Assembly (NCBI GenBank): GCA_003993805.1
Contig: RSEF01000001.1
Span: 57,538,974 to 57,602,973, forward strand
DNA: 64,000 nucleotides
Origin: Himantopus leucocephalus
Lineage: Eukaryota; Chordata; Aves; Charadriiformes; Recurvirostridae
Reading direction: 5' to 3'
Shown here: piece by piece, positions 1 through 13,539 of the stretch
How the letters are laid out: the number at the start of each line of letters is the position of its first letter
Numbering within the stretch: the first letter of the stretch is position 1
Made by a program: the position numbers and the translations under genes
Notes under the pieces: model-generated
Told to the model about the DNA's origin: nothing
Seen by the model: only the letters and a program-made list of their open reading frames with translations
The model's database searches: none

Positions 1-586
1 ACCAAGTCCAAAATTAGGTATAACATATAGTGTTTCTATAGATTTTCAAAGAAACCTCTTGACAGTTTCAATTTATATTATTTGTTGTATCCTGAATTGG
101 TGCAATTATCTATTTCTATCAAAGTGTAGAAATGCTCTTAAGAGCAAGGAATATTTTTAATTTTTTTTCAAACCTGCCAGTATCTTTTTGAATTCTTATC
201 TAATTACAAACTATCAAACTAGCTACTATACAGAAGTTATTCAATAACAGGAAAAAAAAAAGAGATGTAAATATTTCATCTTGGTTTATAATAAGATCTA
301 TTCAGTCATTCTGAAACCATTCATGAAAGTGTCTTAGATTTATTGACTAATTCCTACTGAAAAAAAAGGTTTTCAAGGCTAGAACCAAAATTCTGGAACT
401 CATTGTGTCATCTTCATTTTAGACAAAATGATAGCAGCTATTCCAGAATGACTGGGTTCAGTTTTCTCCTTTCACTAAATGCCATCAAACTTTCATTTTC
501 CGCAAGAATACTACCACCTGCAATATACTCTGATATGTGTCTCCTTTACATTGTTCAACTACAGCTGGTTATAAAATACCTAGTTA

Positions 587-604
587 ATTAGCTAATTAGC
601 TAAT
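587..604. repeat. Perfect 18-bp palindrome
   Basis: attagctaattagctaat equals its own reverse complement. It contains repeated TAATTA/GCTAAT cores of the type bound by homeodomain proteins; that function is inference only. Confidence 0.85.
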
Positions 605-1481
605 GAGTAAGACTGACCCTACCCTAGTTGTTGGATATTCACCAAAGGTATAGAAGGCTTCTTTTCCCACCCATATAGACCATTTATTTTATACAGTGTA
701 GAACAACATAAAAAGAGAGATTTCTTACAGCATACGATAGTAGCATTACAATTGGATAGCAAGGAACAACAAATAGAAAAAGATATAGTTGAGTTAGATG
801 CACAGAGAGTAAGAAAGAGAAATGAAAATTGCCTTTTATTTCAGAATGGTCTTAGGAGAAAAGAAAACATAAAATTCTTTTTTAGTGGTTGGTATGTAAT
901 ACAGAGAGTTGTGTGGTTTTTTTTAAACAGGAGGTCACTAAGTATCCTTGGGGGACTAAAAGTTCTTTTAAAAAACAGGCACGTTTTTGCCATTTCCTTC
1001 AGTTCCAATCCTCTCACATAGGGCTCAGAAACACAGCTGATGAGCAGAAAGCTTTCTAAAAGATATAAACATTCTGGTAAGGAGAAGAAGCAGAATAGCG
1101 ATTAAATATGAATAAGAGGATGTGATAACAAGAAAGGAAAAATAGATTGAAATGTAAGACAGAATATTCTAAATAATGCTATATTCAGTTTAAATGCATT
1201 CAGAAAGTGAAAGAAAACTATCACAAACAATACTGTAGCGAACTAAAGACTAAAATATCCTAGTGCTCTTTTCTCATAGCCCTCATCTTGCAATAGCAAT
1301 TCTTCTGACTGATGAAGTTTTCATGAGCATCCCTCCAGAGCTCGGTCAATCTTATTTACAAATGTCCAAAGGAAAGATAAGGGAACAATACAAGGCATGC
1401 TGACGGCCTAAAGACTGAAATGATCTGTCTCTGCAAATGGTCCCACTACAAGTTAAGGAGTTATTTTGCTCCCAGCTTAGT

Positions 1482-1512
1482 AAAAAAACAAAACAAAAAC
1501 AAAAACAAAACA
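1482..1512. repeat. CAAAA-type simple repeat
   Basis: A-rich run with C at intervals of five or six bases (aaaacaaaacaaaaacaaaa). Low-complexity, on the A-rich side. Confidence 0.85.
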
Positions 1513-4500
1513 GCAAAGCAAAGAGTTGACTAAGATGACAATCAGATAAATATGAGTATTACCTATAGTTACTGGGTTTCTAGAAATGGCTAGGAATTGT
1601 AAATGCAACATTACAGAAAATATTTTTTTCTTCAACCTTACATGTCAGGATAATTACTATAACTGGAAAAATGAACATCATATACATATAATTAAAAATG
1701 TAAAGTATATTTCTTCTAACAATTGCATTCATAACCTGTTCCTCCAAAGAAGCTTTTTAAAAATTCTTTACAGGATTACTGTTATAATGATATCTGATTA
1801 ATATCTGATGTTCCTTCAGGAAAACATTTTATGGTGTGATGAACCACTGTTACATATCTGTTCTGTCATCTCACCATCATGAGGACGTGTGCAACTAAAT
1901 GAAGTGTAATAGATTTTAACTGTGCAAATAAACATGTACACAAACATGCATACACTACTTTATGTTTACTTTAGGGGCAAAAAAAGTCTTGAAGAAATAG
2001 CTAATACCTGAAGCTGATTGTAGGGTAACACGTAGTGTTCCTAAGGATCCTGAGGGAAATCTTCCCCAATTTTAGGACAGTCTCTAAGAAATTCTCATCT
2101 CCAGCATCATCACAGCATTGCTCTATTTCCTACCACCCTGCTTGCCAGATTGAGGCCTAAGAATTTAGGCTTTCAAAATTCGTAAATGTATTTTACATGT
2201 TACATGGGATTATTTTCCCCTGTATTGTCAAAAATTGTTAATTGGCTTTATTGATATTAAGCAAATAAAGTGGGGGAAAAGAGCAAATCCTCTGAGGAAC
2301 AGCCATTTGAATGAAAGATAGGCACACACATTGCTCAACACATGCCTATCCACATGTGGTCAGATGGTTCAGAATTTAATTTGAAAAGAGATTAACTGTT
2401 CATGTCATTTCTTGTTTTATTAACACATCCAATGCTATATCTGACAACAGGGCTTAGAGACCCATCTGCAGCTTTATTCCTTCAATATGCCTGCTTCAAA
2501 TTGTTTTATTTTCATATTAGTTTACTAGTGACTTAGCAATCAGAATATCGACATAGTTAGTGACATGTGAGACAGTATGTTTGGAGAGGAGGTTCACACT
2601 AAGTGGGTTTAGCCCAGATAATTCATTTAAGCCTGAGAAAAGACTGGAAGATAACACTGTATAGGTATTACTGAAGACCTAGATAACACTGTCATGAAGT
2701 TTACGTTGGAAAAATATATCTCCAACAAGATTATTTTTAAGTTCAGGTGGCATGGGATTTAGGGGCTTATTGTATCTAACATTTCGTGCAAGCACTAGTA
2801 AAGAAGATCAGTTTCTTGCACAAAAAAATAAATTGTTTTTGAATGGAACTATAGGAGTTAGTTTCATATACAGCTTTCCAGACATCGCCTCACTTGATCC
2901 TTCTGCTAACAGATTTTTGGACATTATACAGCGCATGTTGAGATATTGTTAACAGTGAAATATAATTACAATGAGCCTCCTGAAGTATGTTGTTTTGAAA
3001 CTGGAAGCTATAAAGACAATAATAGTTGAGAAATATAAGTTTATAATACTGATTGATTAACCCTACACTATAGTCTGTTCCTGTGGGACAGACTGTATCT
3101 TTGCCTCGGATAACTGTGTAAAGGCTGGAATTAGAAGCAGCAAAAAGAAGGGCAACATAAGGAGACCTTAATATGCTACATCTGCTGGACAACTTAATTA
3201 GAACAAAAAATAAATTGTTTGAGACAGCACCAAGTATGATCCCCAGAAGCAGTTCCTGGAATAGCTCTACTACATCTTACTAATTGCACTCAGTTGAACT
3301 TGGCTATAAAACAAATAACCTTCACAGACGAAAAGGTTCAAATTATCCTGGTTTGAAGAATACTTTGGCAGGTTTTGTTGTATTGTAATCAAGAAGATGA
3401 TGAAGAAAATTAAAAAACAGAGAAAAGAGGGCTTGAATTTGACCTTCTCAGACATTTCATCTGAAAGAGCATTCTCAATCAATGATAGGTCGGTACAGGC
3501 TCGTAATAACGCTTTTTTGAAATGTTCCCTCACAGGAAGTGCAGGTGTCCATATACAATAGATGGGAATGCTTTATTTACTAGCATTTGTTGATTATCCT
3601 TATTTCACTACATGTCAATATTTCTCCCTTCCTCTGTCACTGGAAAACCATGTGTTCTTTTGGTAATTAGTAAGGTATTATTAACAGAAAAAGACAGTGT
3701 GCTGTGAACTTACATATAGCACACCTAAAAATACGCTCTAGCATTCTAGGTATTTTCTTTTTTCTTTGCATCTCTTTCATTTTGTATTTCACTTCTAGTA
3801 ATTCCAAATTTTTTTTATAATTGAAGAATCAAGGCTTGAAGAGTCTACATTGACATCACAGTTTGATCTTTTCATATCAGATCTTCATAAATGAGATATT
3901 TGAATAATAAAGTAGTGTTGACAAATATGTGACCTACATCAAATAGCAGCCTTTCTATTGCCACATAAAGGAACATTCCTGCAGCAGAATAAGTTTTGAC
4001 TGTATCCAGGAATGCAACACAGCCAGGAATTATAGACCAGACCTCTGAACCAAATTTCTAATAATTTCTAACAGCCACGGTAATATGCAGAATATGTTGA
4101 TTCTCTCAAAAGGGAAAGATAAAACTGCAAGCTTATCTTGATGGGTAAGGCTGATTTTGCTTCAGAAAAATCAGGCTTGTGAGACAAAACAATTCTATCA
4201 GATATTTACTTTAAAGAAAGATCTGAAGGCACTTCTAGAAGAAACCTAAGGTGTGACTCAAATATTACTTCATTGTTGTAGAAGAGAAAAAATTATAGTC
4301 CACATATTAAAGACTGAATTATTGAATTTTACATTCTGGATTGTTCTAAGGAACAATGTAGCCTTCTTAGGTGAATGAAGTAACGTTACTCATAGTCAGA
4401 AAACAAGATATATAAACAGAGTTAGAGTTACATTAAGGTCCTACAGTAGAGACAGATTTTGTAACTAAGAGATAAAACTCAGTAAATACCTTTAGGTACC

Positions 4501-6674
4501 ACACCAAGATGAGAGAAAAACTGTATGCTCTTTTACAATGACTGTTATACAGAATTTATTGAAAATTTAAAGATTTTCATGGACTGAAAATAAAGATTGC
4601 AATAAGATTACCTACAGACAATGGCTGACATTTTTGCTGCATACATGCATCTGAGTATCCATCTATTTTCTGATCTGAAACAGAACAAGAATATCTGCAG
4701 AACTGTCTTTTTAATTTCACAGCCCAATTATACTCAGTACAAGAAGACATAATGAAGTTAATACGGGTTAGAGAAAGATCCATTATTCTGACTGATTAAG
4801 CAGAAATGAAAAATAAAATAAATCAGAGTGACAAGTTCAGCTGCAAGTGTTGGTTGTGCCAAGCTGATGTTACCAAGATGGCCACGATTTCGTTGCCTTC
4901 CATCTTTAAGATTTACAGTTTCCAAAGAACTTCAGGGATGTACACAAGGCATAGAGCTGTATTAGAGAGGCATCACCCTGAAAGCCCAGACTGCCCTCTT
5001 CTGGAGTGAATGATCTTGCTCATGTAGTGTTCACAATTAAATTTATATGAGGAACATCTCACAAACGCAACTCTCACCTGATTATCAGGTCTTTAATTTT
5101 TCATTTGTGTTGTCATACAAAACACCTACTGAACATGTATTCAGATGATCAAGAAAATGACTAGCATCTTGCTGTGACAGAGTCACATACGATAATGACT
5201 TCCTTGTGCAATGGAATGGACTCATTTTTAGTACAAAAAGCTTAATGGTAGTAGCTGACATTTGGATCCACTGACTTCCAACTTGAGGTGGAATGCAATG
5301 CTATAAAAGCATGATCATTCACTCTGAATTTGAGAACACTTCTATGAAGTCAATGTTCTCCCTGCAAATAAAGCTGTGAAAATAGGCCACACCAAAGCTG
5401 CATTCACAGTCTGCCCTATATATACTGGAGTGAGAGAAGAGTTTCCATCAACTTGTTGCAGGTTCTTCCACCAGTTAAAGTTCAAAACAAATAACAGAAT
5501 CTTTATCCTTACATTTTAGTTGCAGGCAACCTGATATTAAGGTATCTTCTACCATCCATGCAGGCAACATACACGATTTTGTTTAAATAAAAGGCCATCT
5601 GATCCCAAAGCTAAAGCACATACGTCCCAGTATATGTGGACTGTTCTCTAGCTAATTAATCAGAAAATGTTGTCATATGCTGTCAGTCAGATAATATAGT
5701 GCTGTGGTAGAGTTCAGTGGTTTTCTACTTGATAGAAATACACTTCCTGAAAATCAGGATCCCTGTTTCAAATCAGGGGATGTAGGGAATTAGCCAACAT
5801 CAAGACTAAAACTGCTATCCCCAAATATAAAAAGGAATTTTCTCTAATCTACCAAAAGTAACAAGCGATTGATTCCTCTTTGGTAGTAGACTATTAAGGT
5901 GGAGGTAAAATGATGAAGATTTTAGAATTAGAATAATTATTTTGTTGTATTCATCTCCCCCTCTCATCTGAATGGTAATGAATCATTGTAAGTTTCCTGA
6001 AGAAAACATAAAAAGCACTGAAATTGAGAAGGGAAATACTAATGCCTTATTTAGATGGCAGTTCCTAGTTTAGAAATCCTGTAAAAAGCATTTTGATTGT
6101 TTCAAAGAAGGCAACTGAAAACTACTAGCTGCAGTTACTATGAAAATTGGTTCCTTCTGTATATTGTTTCTTTCTAGTCAGCCAGAAGACCTTTGACCTC
6201 AATAAGCTTAAAAAATAACGTGTTGCTTTTTGCTGATGTGATGCTTAAAAACACATAAGACATAAATGCCCAAGAATATAATATAGAAGGGAACACTCAA
6301 ATGTGCACAAATCCATGATTATTATTGAGCTAAACTTTCCTTTAAGGTGCAGATCTTCCATGAATTTTCAGAACAAGTTGGCAATTCAGAGAATTATGAT
6401 CAAGACATATGATGAATTGTAATTGTTGTCACTGTAGATATGGAAGGAAAAGGGAACCTTTCAGTGAAACAATAGCTAAAGCAGAAAAAAAGCTGTAGCA
6501 GAACACTGCTTCTGCTACTCATTGCTGACAATTATTATTCAAGTTTCAGCTTTTAACAATCCAGGTAAGAGACAAGCCTCAGAGACTTTTTCAAGAGAGA
6601 CAATTTTGATCTATTCTTTCTGGATTTTGGTATTCTCTTTACACCTTAGTACTCCTTGTCTCTTGTATAATTAC

Positions 6675-8830
6675 AAGTGCATATAGCGGAGAGGAAACAG
6701 TCTAGGAGACCATGTGTGGAAGATAACTTCCTGACACAGGTGGTGAGTAAGCCAACTAGGGAAGGCGCCCCACTGGACCTGTTTTTTGTGAACAGAGAAG
6801 GACTCTGTGATGTGACAGTTGGAGGTCATCTTAGGCATAGTGATCACAAAATGATTTTTTGATTCTTGGAGAAGTCAGGAGAGGGGTCAGCAGAACTGCT
6901 ACCTTGGTGCTGTGGAGGGCAGGCTTTGGCCTGTTTAGGAACATGATTGACAGAGTCCCTTGGGAGGCATTCCTGAAGGGCAAAGCAGTCCGGCAAGGCT
7001 AGACATTCTTCGAGATAGAAATCTTTAAGGCATGGGAGCAGGCCGTCCCAACGTGCCAAAAAAATGAGGCGGTGGGGAAGAAGACCAGCCTGGCTGAACA
7101 GAGAGATTTGTCTGGAACTCGGGAAAAAGAAAAATAGTTTATGACCTTTGGAAGAAGGGGCAGGCAACTCGGGAGGATTACAAGGATGTCACGAGGTTAT
7201 GCCAGGAGACAATTAAAAGAGCCAAAGCCCAACTAGAACTTGATCTGGCTACTGCCAGAGAAGACAATAAAAAATAGTTCTATGAATATATTAGCAACAA
7301 AAGGATGCAGGGGGAAACATAGTGACCAAGGATGAGGAAAAGGCTGAGGTACTTAATTTGCCTCAGTCTTTAATAGTGAGACTGGTTGTTCTCAGGGTTC
7401 CCAGCCCCCTCAGCTGGAAGGCAGGGAGCAGAATTAGTCCCCATGATCCAAGAGGAAATCATTAACAAGCTACCACACCACTTAGATGCACACAAGTCTA
7501 TGGGACCAGATGGGATCCACCCAAGGGTACCGAAGGAGCTGGCAGAAGTGCTCATCAAGCCACTTTCCAACATTTATCAGCAGTCCTGGCTAACTGGGGA
7601 GGTCCCAGGTCACTGGAAGTTAGCAAATGTGATGCCCATCCACAAGAAGGGCTGNNNNNNNNNNNNNNNNNNNNNNNNNNNNNNNNNNNNNNNNNNNNNN
7701 NNNNNNNNNNNNNNNNNNNNNNNNNNNNNNNNNNNNNNNNNNNNNNNNNNNNNNGCTGCTCATGGCTTGGATGGGTGTATGCTTCGCTGGGTAAAAACCT
7801 GTCTGTGTGGCCAAGCCCAAACAGTTGTGGTAAAGGGAGTTAAATCCAGTTGGCGGCTGGTCACAACTGGTGTTCTCCAGGGCTGGGTATCGGAGCCAGT
7901 TCTGTTTAATATCTTTACCAATGATCTGGATAAGGAGATTGAGTGCACCCCCAGTAAGTTTGCAGACATCACCAAGTTGGGCAGGAGTGTTGATTCGCTT
8001 GAGGGTAGGATGGCTCTACAGAGGGATCTGGACAGGCTGGATCGAGGGGCCGAGGCCAACGGTATGAGGTTCAACAAGGCCAAGTGTCAGGTCCTGCACT
8101 TGGGTCACAACAACCCCATGCAGTGCTACAGGCTTGGGGAGGAGTGGCTGGAAAGCTGCCCGGCAGAAAAGGACATGGGGGTGTTGGTCAACACGTGGCT
8201 GAACATGAGCCAGCAGTATGCCCAGGTGGCCAAGGAGGCCAATAACATCCTGGCCTGTATCAGAAATAGTGTGGCCAGCAGGAATAGGGAAGTGACTGTC
8301 CCCCTGTATTGGGCACTGGTGAGGCCCCACCTCAAATATTGTGTTCACTTTTGAGCCCCTCACTGCTAGAAAGACATTGAGATTCTGGAGCATGTCCAAA
8401 GAAGAACAACAAAGCTGGTGAAGGGTCTAGAGAACAAGACTTATGAGGAGCGGCTGAGGGAACGGGAGTTGTTTAGTCTGGAGAAAGAGAGGCTTAGGAG
8501 AGACCTTAATGCTCTCTTCAACCTCCTTTCAGGTAGTTGTAGCAAGGTGAGTGTCAGTCTCTTCACCCAAGTAACAAGTGATAGGACAAGAGGAAATGGC
8601 CTCAAGCTGTGCCAGGGGAGGTTTAGATTGGATATTAGGAAAAATTTCATCACCAAATGGGTTGCCAAGCACTGGAACAGGCTGCCCAGGGAAGTCACCA
8701 TCCCTGGAGGCATTTAAGAGACACGTAGATGTGGTGCTGAGGGACATGGTTTAGTAGTAATTTGGCAGTGCTCGGCTAACCATTGGACTTGATGATCTTA
8801 AAGGTCTTTTCCAACCTAAATGATTCCGTC
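6675..8830 (+). mobile_element. CR1 non-LTR retrotransposon, 5'-truncated and inactivated, interrupted by an assembly gap
   Basis: Translated pieces match the CR1 ORF2 protein as known in birds. From 6677 comes the end of the endonuclease region (AERKQSRR, LTQVVSKPTREGAPLDLFFV, SDHKMIF), then a connecting region with frame breaks. Reverse transcriptase follows from about 7440 (HKSMGPDGIHPRVPKELAEV, LTGEVPGHWKLANVMPIHKKG). After the N gap it resumes with [33 protein letters not shown] and, further on, [13 protein letters not shown] and WNRLPREV. The YxDD-type box, normally FADD in CR1, reads FADI at 7959-7970. In-frame stops lie at 7275, 8352 and 8367, and the frame shifts after 6862. The 3' tail has the GATGATCTTAAAGGTCTTTTCC signature and one decayed terminal repeat. 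It is a dead copy, antisense to the host gene. The 5' half (ORF1 and most of the endonuclease) is missing, as is usual for CR1. Confidence 0.95.
7655..7754. other. Run of 100 N (assembly gap) inside the CR1 reverse transcriptase
   Basis: Exactly 100 unknown bases separate the HKKG motif from AAHGLDG. From general knowledge of CR1 reverse transcriptase, roughly 80 residues normally lie between these motifs, so about 240-260 bp are expected. The round number suggests a placeholder, not a measured size. Confidence 0.97.
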
Positions 8831-10315
8831 TGAGAAGGGGTGAGGGAATTGCACTTTTATGATAATTATTTCATTTACTGATGGTAAATTAAGGATTTAC
8901 TCATGGTAAACTGTACTCTTGAAAACCTTGTTTTCTTGTTTTTTCTTTTAAACATCAAGACATATTCAGTATCATTCAATTACCCAAAATAAAATTGTGA
9001 TCACTGAAGAGAATTTACAGTAGAGAAAGCAATAACAGCAAAAAATCACCGTAGAACCTAAAGAATCAAATGACCCCAGACCTAGCAATAAAAGATACCA
9101 TTCAAATTCATTACGTCCAGTTAGGCTTGAAAAGATTTGCTATGTCCACGAATATAAGAACATTCTTTTAGTTTCAAAGATAATGACACAGTCAGTCCAA
9201 GAAAAGCAATATGAATAATTTCTGATCATTTTAACTTTCTTCATCATAACAGATAGAATTTCTCACTCTTAACTTACTTCACAACAGGTCTTTAACAATA
9301 TAGGGTTTTTTTGATCTAAGAAATTAATTAACTTTTTATCATTTAAAAGCAACAGTTTTCAGAATTTTCAAACCCTACCAACAAGAAATGTACAGGATAC
9401 ATCTCATTTGAAAACCAATGCTACAGAAGCCAATTGATAAGTTTGTACTGAATTTCAACATTTGTATTATTTTTTATTTTATAGTAAACTACTTCTATTT
9501 AGATCTTAAATACAGTATCCCTTTAAAAGAAATAACTCCATCTGCAGATAACAGACTAGCTATCACAGACATTTGTTTCAATACATCAGCTTTCCCAAAT
9601 ACTATATTCTTCCGCTACAAGTTTAGGCTAAATAAAGAAACTCACATATGAAATTTGAAGGGACAGAAGTAGCTAAATCCATGGTTTACTGACACTTTCT
9701 TGCTCCTGAAGTTTTGAGCCATGAAGAAGAAAATATTTTAATTCTTTTTAAAGCATTTACGTTACTTAAACATCTATATATGGATAAAACCTTCACAGTT
9801 ATAATCACACTATCACTCTATTCAATTCTTATCATCAGAGCAAATATATTAAAGTTTTGCTTTAATGAATCCCATTACTACTTCAGAAACAATGTCAGCT
9901 TTCTTAGAAATCTTCCATTTCTCACCTTTATTGATGGTTACATAATGATTTCTAACTACATTTTTCTGACTTAAAATTCATATTAGAGTATGGTGACCAC
10001 ACAATGATGAAAGTAGACATGTGCCTCAATCATCTTAATTTCAAAAAATACAATACCTAAATTCTAGGCATTTCTGTAAAACAAAGATTGCTTTATTCAA
10101 AATATAGCATTCAGGAAAAAGTATATTTTAATAATATTGGTCATGATATATGAGAACCCTTTGTTGAGCAGCAGAAAAAGAAAATCAGGTATAATATTTT
10201 GTATTTATGAAAAACGTATTTCACTACCAAAGACAACAGCAATTCCAGCTTACACCCACAGACCTATAGTTTTATAAAGCTTTGTTGATAGGCAAAGTAA
10301 GCTTTTTTTCTATAC

Positions 10316-10496
10316 CTGGAAGCTCTCTCTCTTCAACACTGTATTCCAGAGATCCAAAGGAATAATTAGCTGGACTGATTGCAGGAGAAGAAATAAAACT
10401 TGTACAGCCAATGGATGAGTTGATTTCAAAATAATTGTGACTGTGATTCATTCGGTGAAATTCCAGAGAAGATACTATTGATGTGCGCTGCTTGGG
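10316..10496 (-). CDS. Internal coding exon 3 of 3 of the same gene, Ser/Asn/Tyr-rich (181 bp)
   Basis: The acceptor reads tttttcttgtag on the minus strand and the donor is CTTCCAG|gtatag. The 181 bp give 60 codons plus one base (phase 0 to phase 1), so at least one more exon must follow, to the left of this window. The peptide begins PKQRTSIVSSLEFHRM, continues with an Asn/Ser/Tyr-rich middle (NHSHNYFEINSSIG, SPANYSFGSLEY) and ends in the acidic stretch VEERELP. It has one Cys and no predicted membrane segment. RTS near the start is a possible basophilic kinase site. The sequence fits a disordered, possibly phosphorylated region. I do not recognise a homologue. The frame is open throughout, the splice sites are good, and the phase joins the 25.6 kb exon without adjustment. 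Confidence 0.84.
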
Positions 10497-13400
10497 CTAC
10501 AAGAAAAATAGAAGTTTGGAGTGAAAAATACAGACCTACTGTATAGTTTTCATTACTTGACATTTAACCAATTTACCTAGGGTTTCTCTCTTTTTACTGT
10601 TTTTATTTGGCTCAAAAGTTATACTGGTAAAATCATTTCATATGACAAGCTGTGGTGATGTAGAGATAATTTCCTTCCAAAATTTGGATTAATCTTTATT
10701 AGAAAAAATGCATGTCTTCTTTCTAATCAATTTAATTCAAAATAAAATAGGGTTTTACAGCCTTGCATATAATAATTGCAATCATCTTTTGATAAGAAAG
10801 GGAGCTCTTCACCAGCTGCATTGCTGGGTACATCTTGCAAAACAATTAGACTGCTGATGCCTATATAATTAAATTTACAAAATAATACCAAGCACTCATA
10901 ACTCAAAAGCAACCCTCTGCTGTTTATTCAATTTATGAAGGGCTGCCTTAAATATTCAAAGACTGAAATGTCTGAAAGCTTAGGGGAAAAGTGTCAGCTT
11001 AAAAAGCCTACATGAAAATCAAACTTTCTTCACGAGTTTTCATGGAATAGTGAAAACCTTGGTACTAGTTTGTATCAAACATCTTTTGAAGTGAACCTCT
11101 GCATTGACCCCACTTAATGGCTGTGCTTTGGATTGCAGAGCAGCTTCAGAGCATGAGAAACTCATTCCTTTTGGGTGGATCTACACCACTAGGTACATTA
11201 CAGGATTGTACAAAACGTGCTCCAATTCCTTATGGCCTTTTGACCACAGGACCACACTAAAGCTAGCCCAAATTAAAACCAGTGAAACCTGTATAATGTG
11301 ATCATCAGGTCAGCAACAACTTTTTCACTACACAGATCTGTTCCCATTACACTGCGCTACTTATTAATATTGACATAAACTTAGTGCTTGATGTCACGGA
11401 CTATAAGCCACAGATCACTGATGATTTGCAATGTCATGCTAAATAGTCCGTTGTAGCACTAATCTGGCTCCATACTCAAAATATCCTAACCCCATGATGT
11501 TCCTTGCTGCTTCAAAAACAATAACCTGGAACATTAAATGCCTCCTCCAAAATAGAGGAGGCCCTGCATCCAGGCGTACAGCTGTATGTATATTTATTTC
11601 ACAACAGTGAAAAACATCTCAGGAACTGCTGCCTTAGATAAACAAAGCTGGAAAACATAAATAGAGAAAGAGAATAAAGGCTGCTTTAATTCTTCTTGGC
11701 TTAGCGTGTCAGGCTTAAGAGGTCAGAATATTTGTAAAGGTCAAGAATTTGCTACTTATTAGTGTCAAGACCAAATTATTACCCTGGGAGCAATAAGATC
11801 TTCCTTGGACCATGAAGCTATTCACCATCCCTCACTTAGAACTACCTGTTAAAATACAATCTGTCCCAGTGGAATGATTTTCAATTTTTTTTGTGGTCTA
11901 CTTCATGTTTAGGTTATGAGCCCTGCAATATTTGTGTTACAAACACAGAACTAGACTGCTTTCACTAAAAATTCACTCTTTCTATCAAAATATCAGACAA
12001 AAACTTAGACTTAGGTTTGCATAATGTTGATTGTTAAAGTTGTGTTGGGCACCATGTGAATTAACTGTGTCCTGTTAAAACTGAGAAAAATAGCAGAGGG
12101 TAAATTTGGGCATTCATCTGGAACTCACGTACAGTCTATTGAGGGGATTTACTGTCTTTAATAATTAAAAACTGCTTCTGCTTTGAAAGGCTGACTCCTA
12201 GGGCTAGTAATTTCATGGGAGAGTTCAATGAACAGGGACAGACTCCAACATCAAACAGTCTGGTTAAAAGTCATTGTTTGGGACCTGAGCCAAAATAACT
12301 CTCTGATCAGACCAAAAATATTCATGTGTACTAATTAAACCTAAAACACTCACTTTCGCTAGACAACAAATTCATCAATGACCTAATTATTTCTAAAACT
12401 GAAAAAGATCTCCGGTCATTTAGAAACATGTTCCTGGCCCTTTCCCAAACAATGGCGCCTTTGTGGTTTTGCAGGAATTCAGCTTCTGAGTTGAAAAGAT
12501 GACACTTCAAGTAACATGATGTGCAGGAACTCTGATTATTCAAAAATTCAGACAGTTCCTACCTAAAAAGGCAGCTGGGGTGGTCTAGCTCAGTATTCCT
12601 AAGCAGCTTCAAAAACTGCTCTGGTTATGTCCAGTCAGGTCTCCAGCCACTGCTTCAACTGCGTGCCCCTTTCTTGGAGTCAGAACAGCAGCATCTGATT
12701 CATCATATGGCCCTTTACTAACTTATGGATGATCAGCTGTTTCACTACACCTTAGTGTAGTATTACAAGCATCTTTTAAAAGTTTCACAAAAACACCTGC
12801 AAGGTCTTGGGGAGACAGAGGGGGGAAAAAAAAAAACCAAAAATCCCAAACTGTTCTGAAGCATTTTTAAAGATCAGTTTAGTTTGCAAATGCTTCGAAA
12901 GTGTGTCCATCAATAAATAGCTATGATTTGCTCTGGAGACATGAGTTAATGATATAAAATAGTCTAGAATGATTTTCAAAGGTGATTATGGAAGCTAGAA
13001 ACATGTCTTCTGTTTGTTCGTGCTAATGTGCAACCATCTGCCGACCTGGGTGATACAAAATACCTCCTATATTATTTTGGGCTTTGACATTATTATTATT
13101 AATTCAGACAAACATATCGCAGTTTAATGTGTCTTTCCAATCTAAGGATTCTGTTCAGAACCTCACGCAGCCTCTACTGCTCTACAGCATAACACTTCTG
13201 CTATATCGTTTGGAGTTAACAAGGTCCATCTGTCAACATGTGCCAATAATTTTTCTACATAATTACTATGGAATCTAGCATCTGAGCTTTTGTAGCTAAC
13301 CAGAGGAGCCTTTTGCACCTTTTCTGGGTCCTTTAAAACGTTATGTTGTTAAAGTATGCTAATTGTTCTTTAATATATGCCAAGACATGCAGTAAACCAG

Positions 13401-13539
13401 TTTGTGTTTATTGCATCCCTCTGTCTGTGTCTCTCTATAGTGCAGTTTACACAAAAACTGTAGAAAAAAAAAAAGGTTTTTTTCTACAGTTAGTATTAAA
13501 TTCAGTTCCAGATTTAGGTAACTAAATTTATATCATAGC

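Larger units (their letters stand above)
1..10315 (-). other. Intron 3' of the last visible exon (partial, at least 10.3 kb)
   Basis: This is minus-strand intron sequence running off the left edge; the next exon is outside the window. Apart from the CR1 copy at 6675-8830, a CAAAA-rich run near 1490 and an 18-bp palindrome at 587, I see only AT-rich unique sequence. Open frames here are short, lack plausible splice sites and look accidental. The stretches 1-6670 and 8835-10315 contain no gene I can support. Confidence 0.65.

Noticed and set aside
752..1021. 89-codon plus-strand frame with a charged start
   Set aside because: No splice context, Kozak or conserved motif; length is within chance expectation for 64 kb of AT-rich DNA.
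3270..3533. 87-codon minus-strand open frame beginning MREHFKKALLRACTDLS, faintly transposase-like
   Set aside because: The first 35 residues look protein-like and recall hAT-type proteins only vaguely. There is no second block of similarity, terminal repeat or splice signal nearby.
7760..8083. Minus-strand frames overlapping the CR1 reverse transcriptase
   Set aside because: They are shadows of the plus-strand CR1 coding sequence.
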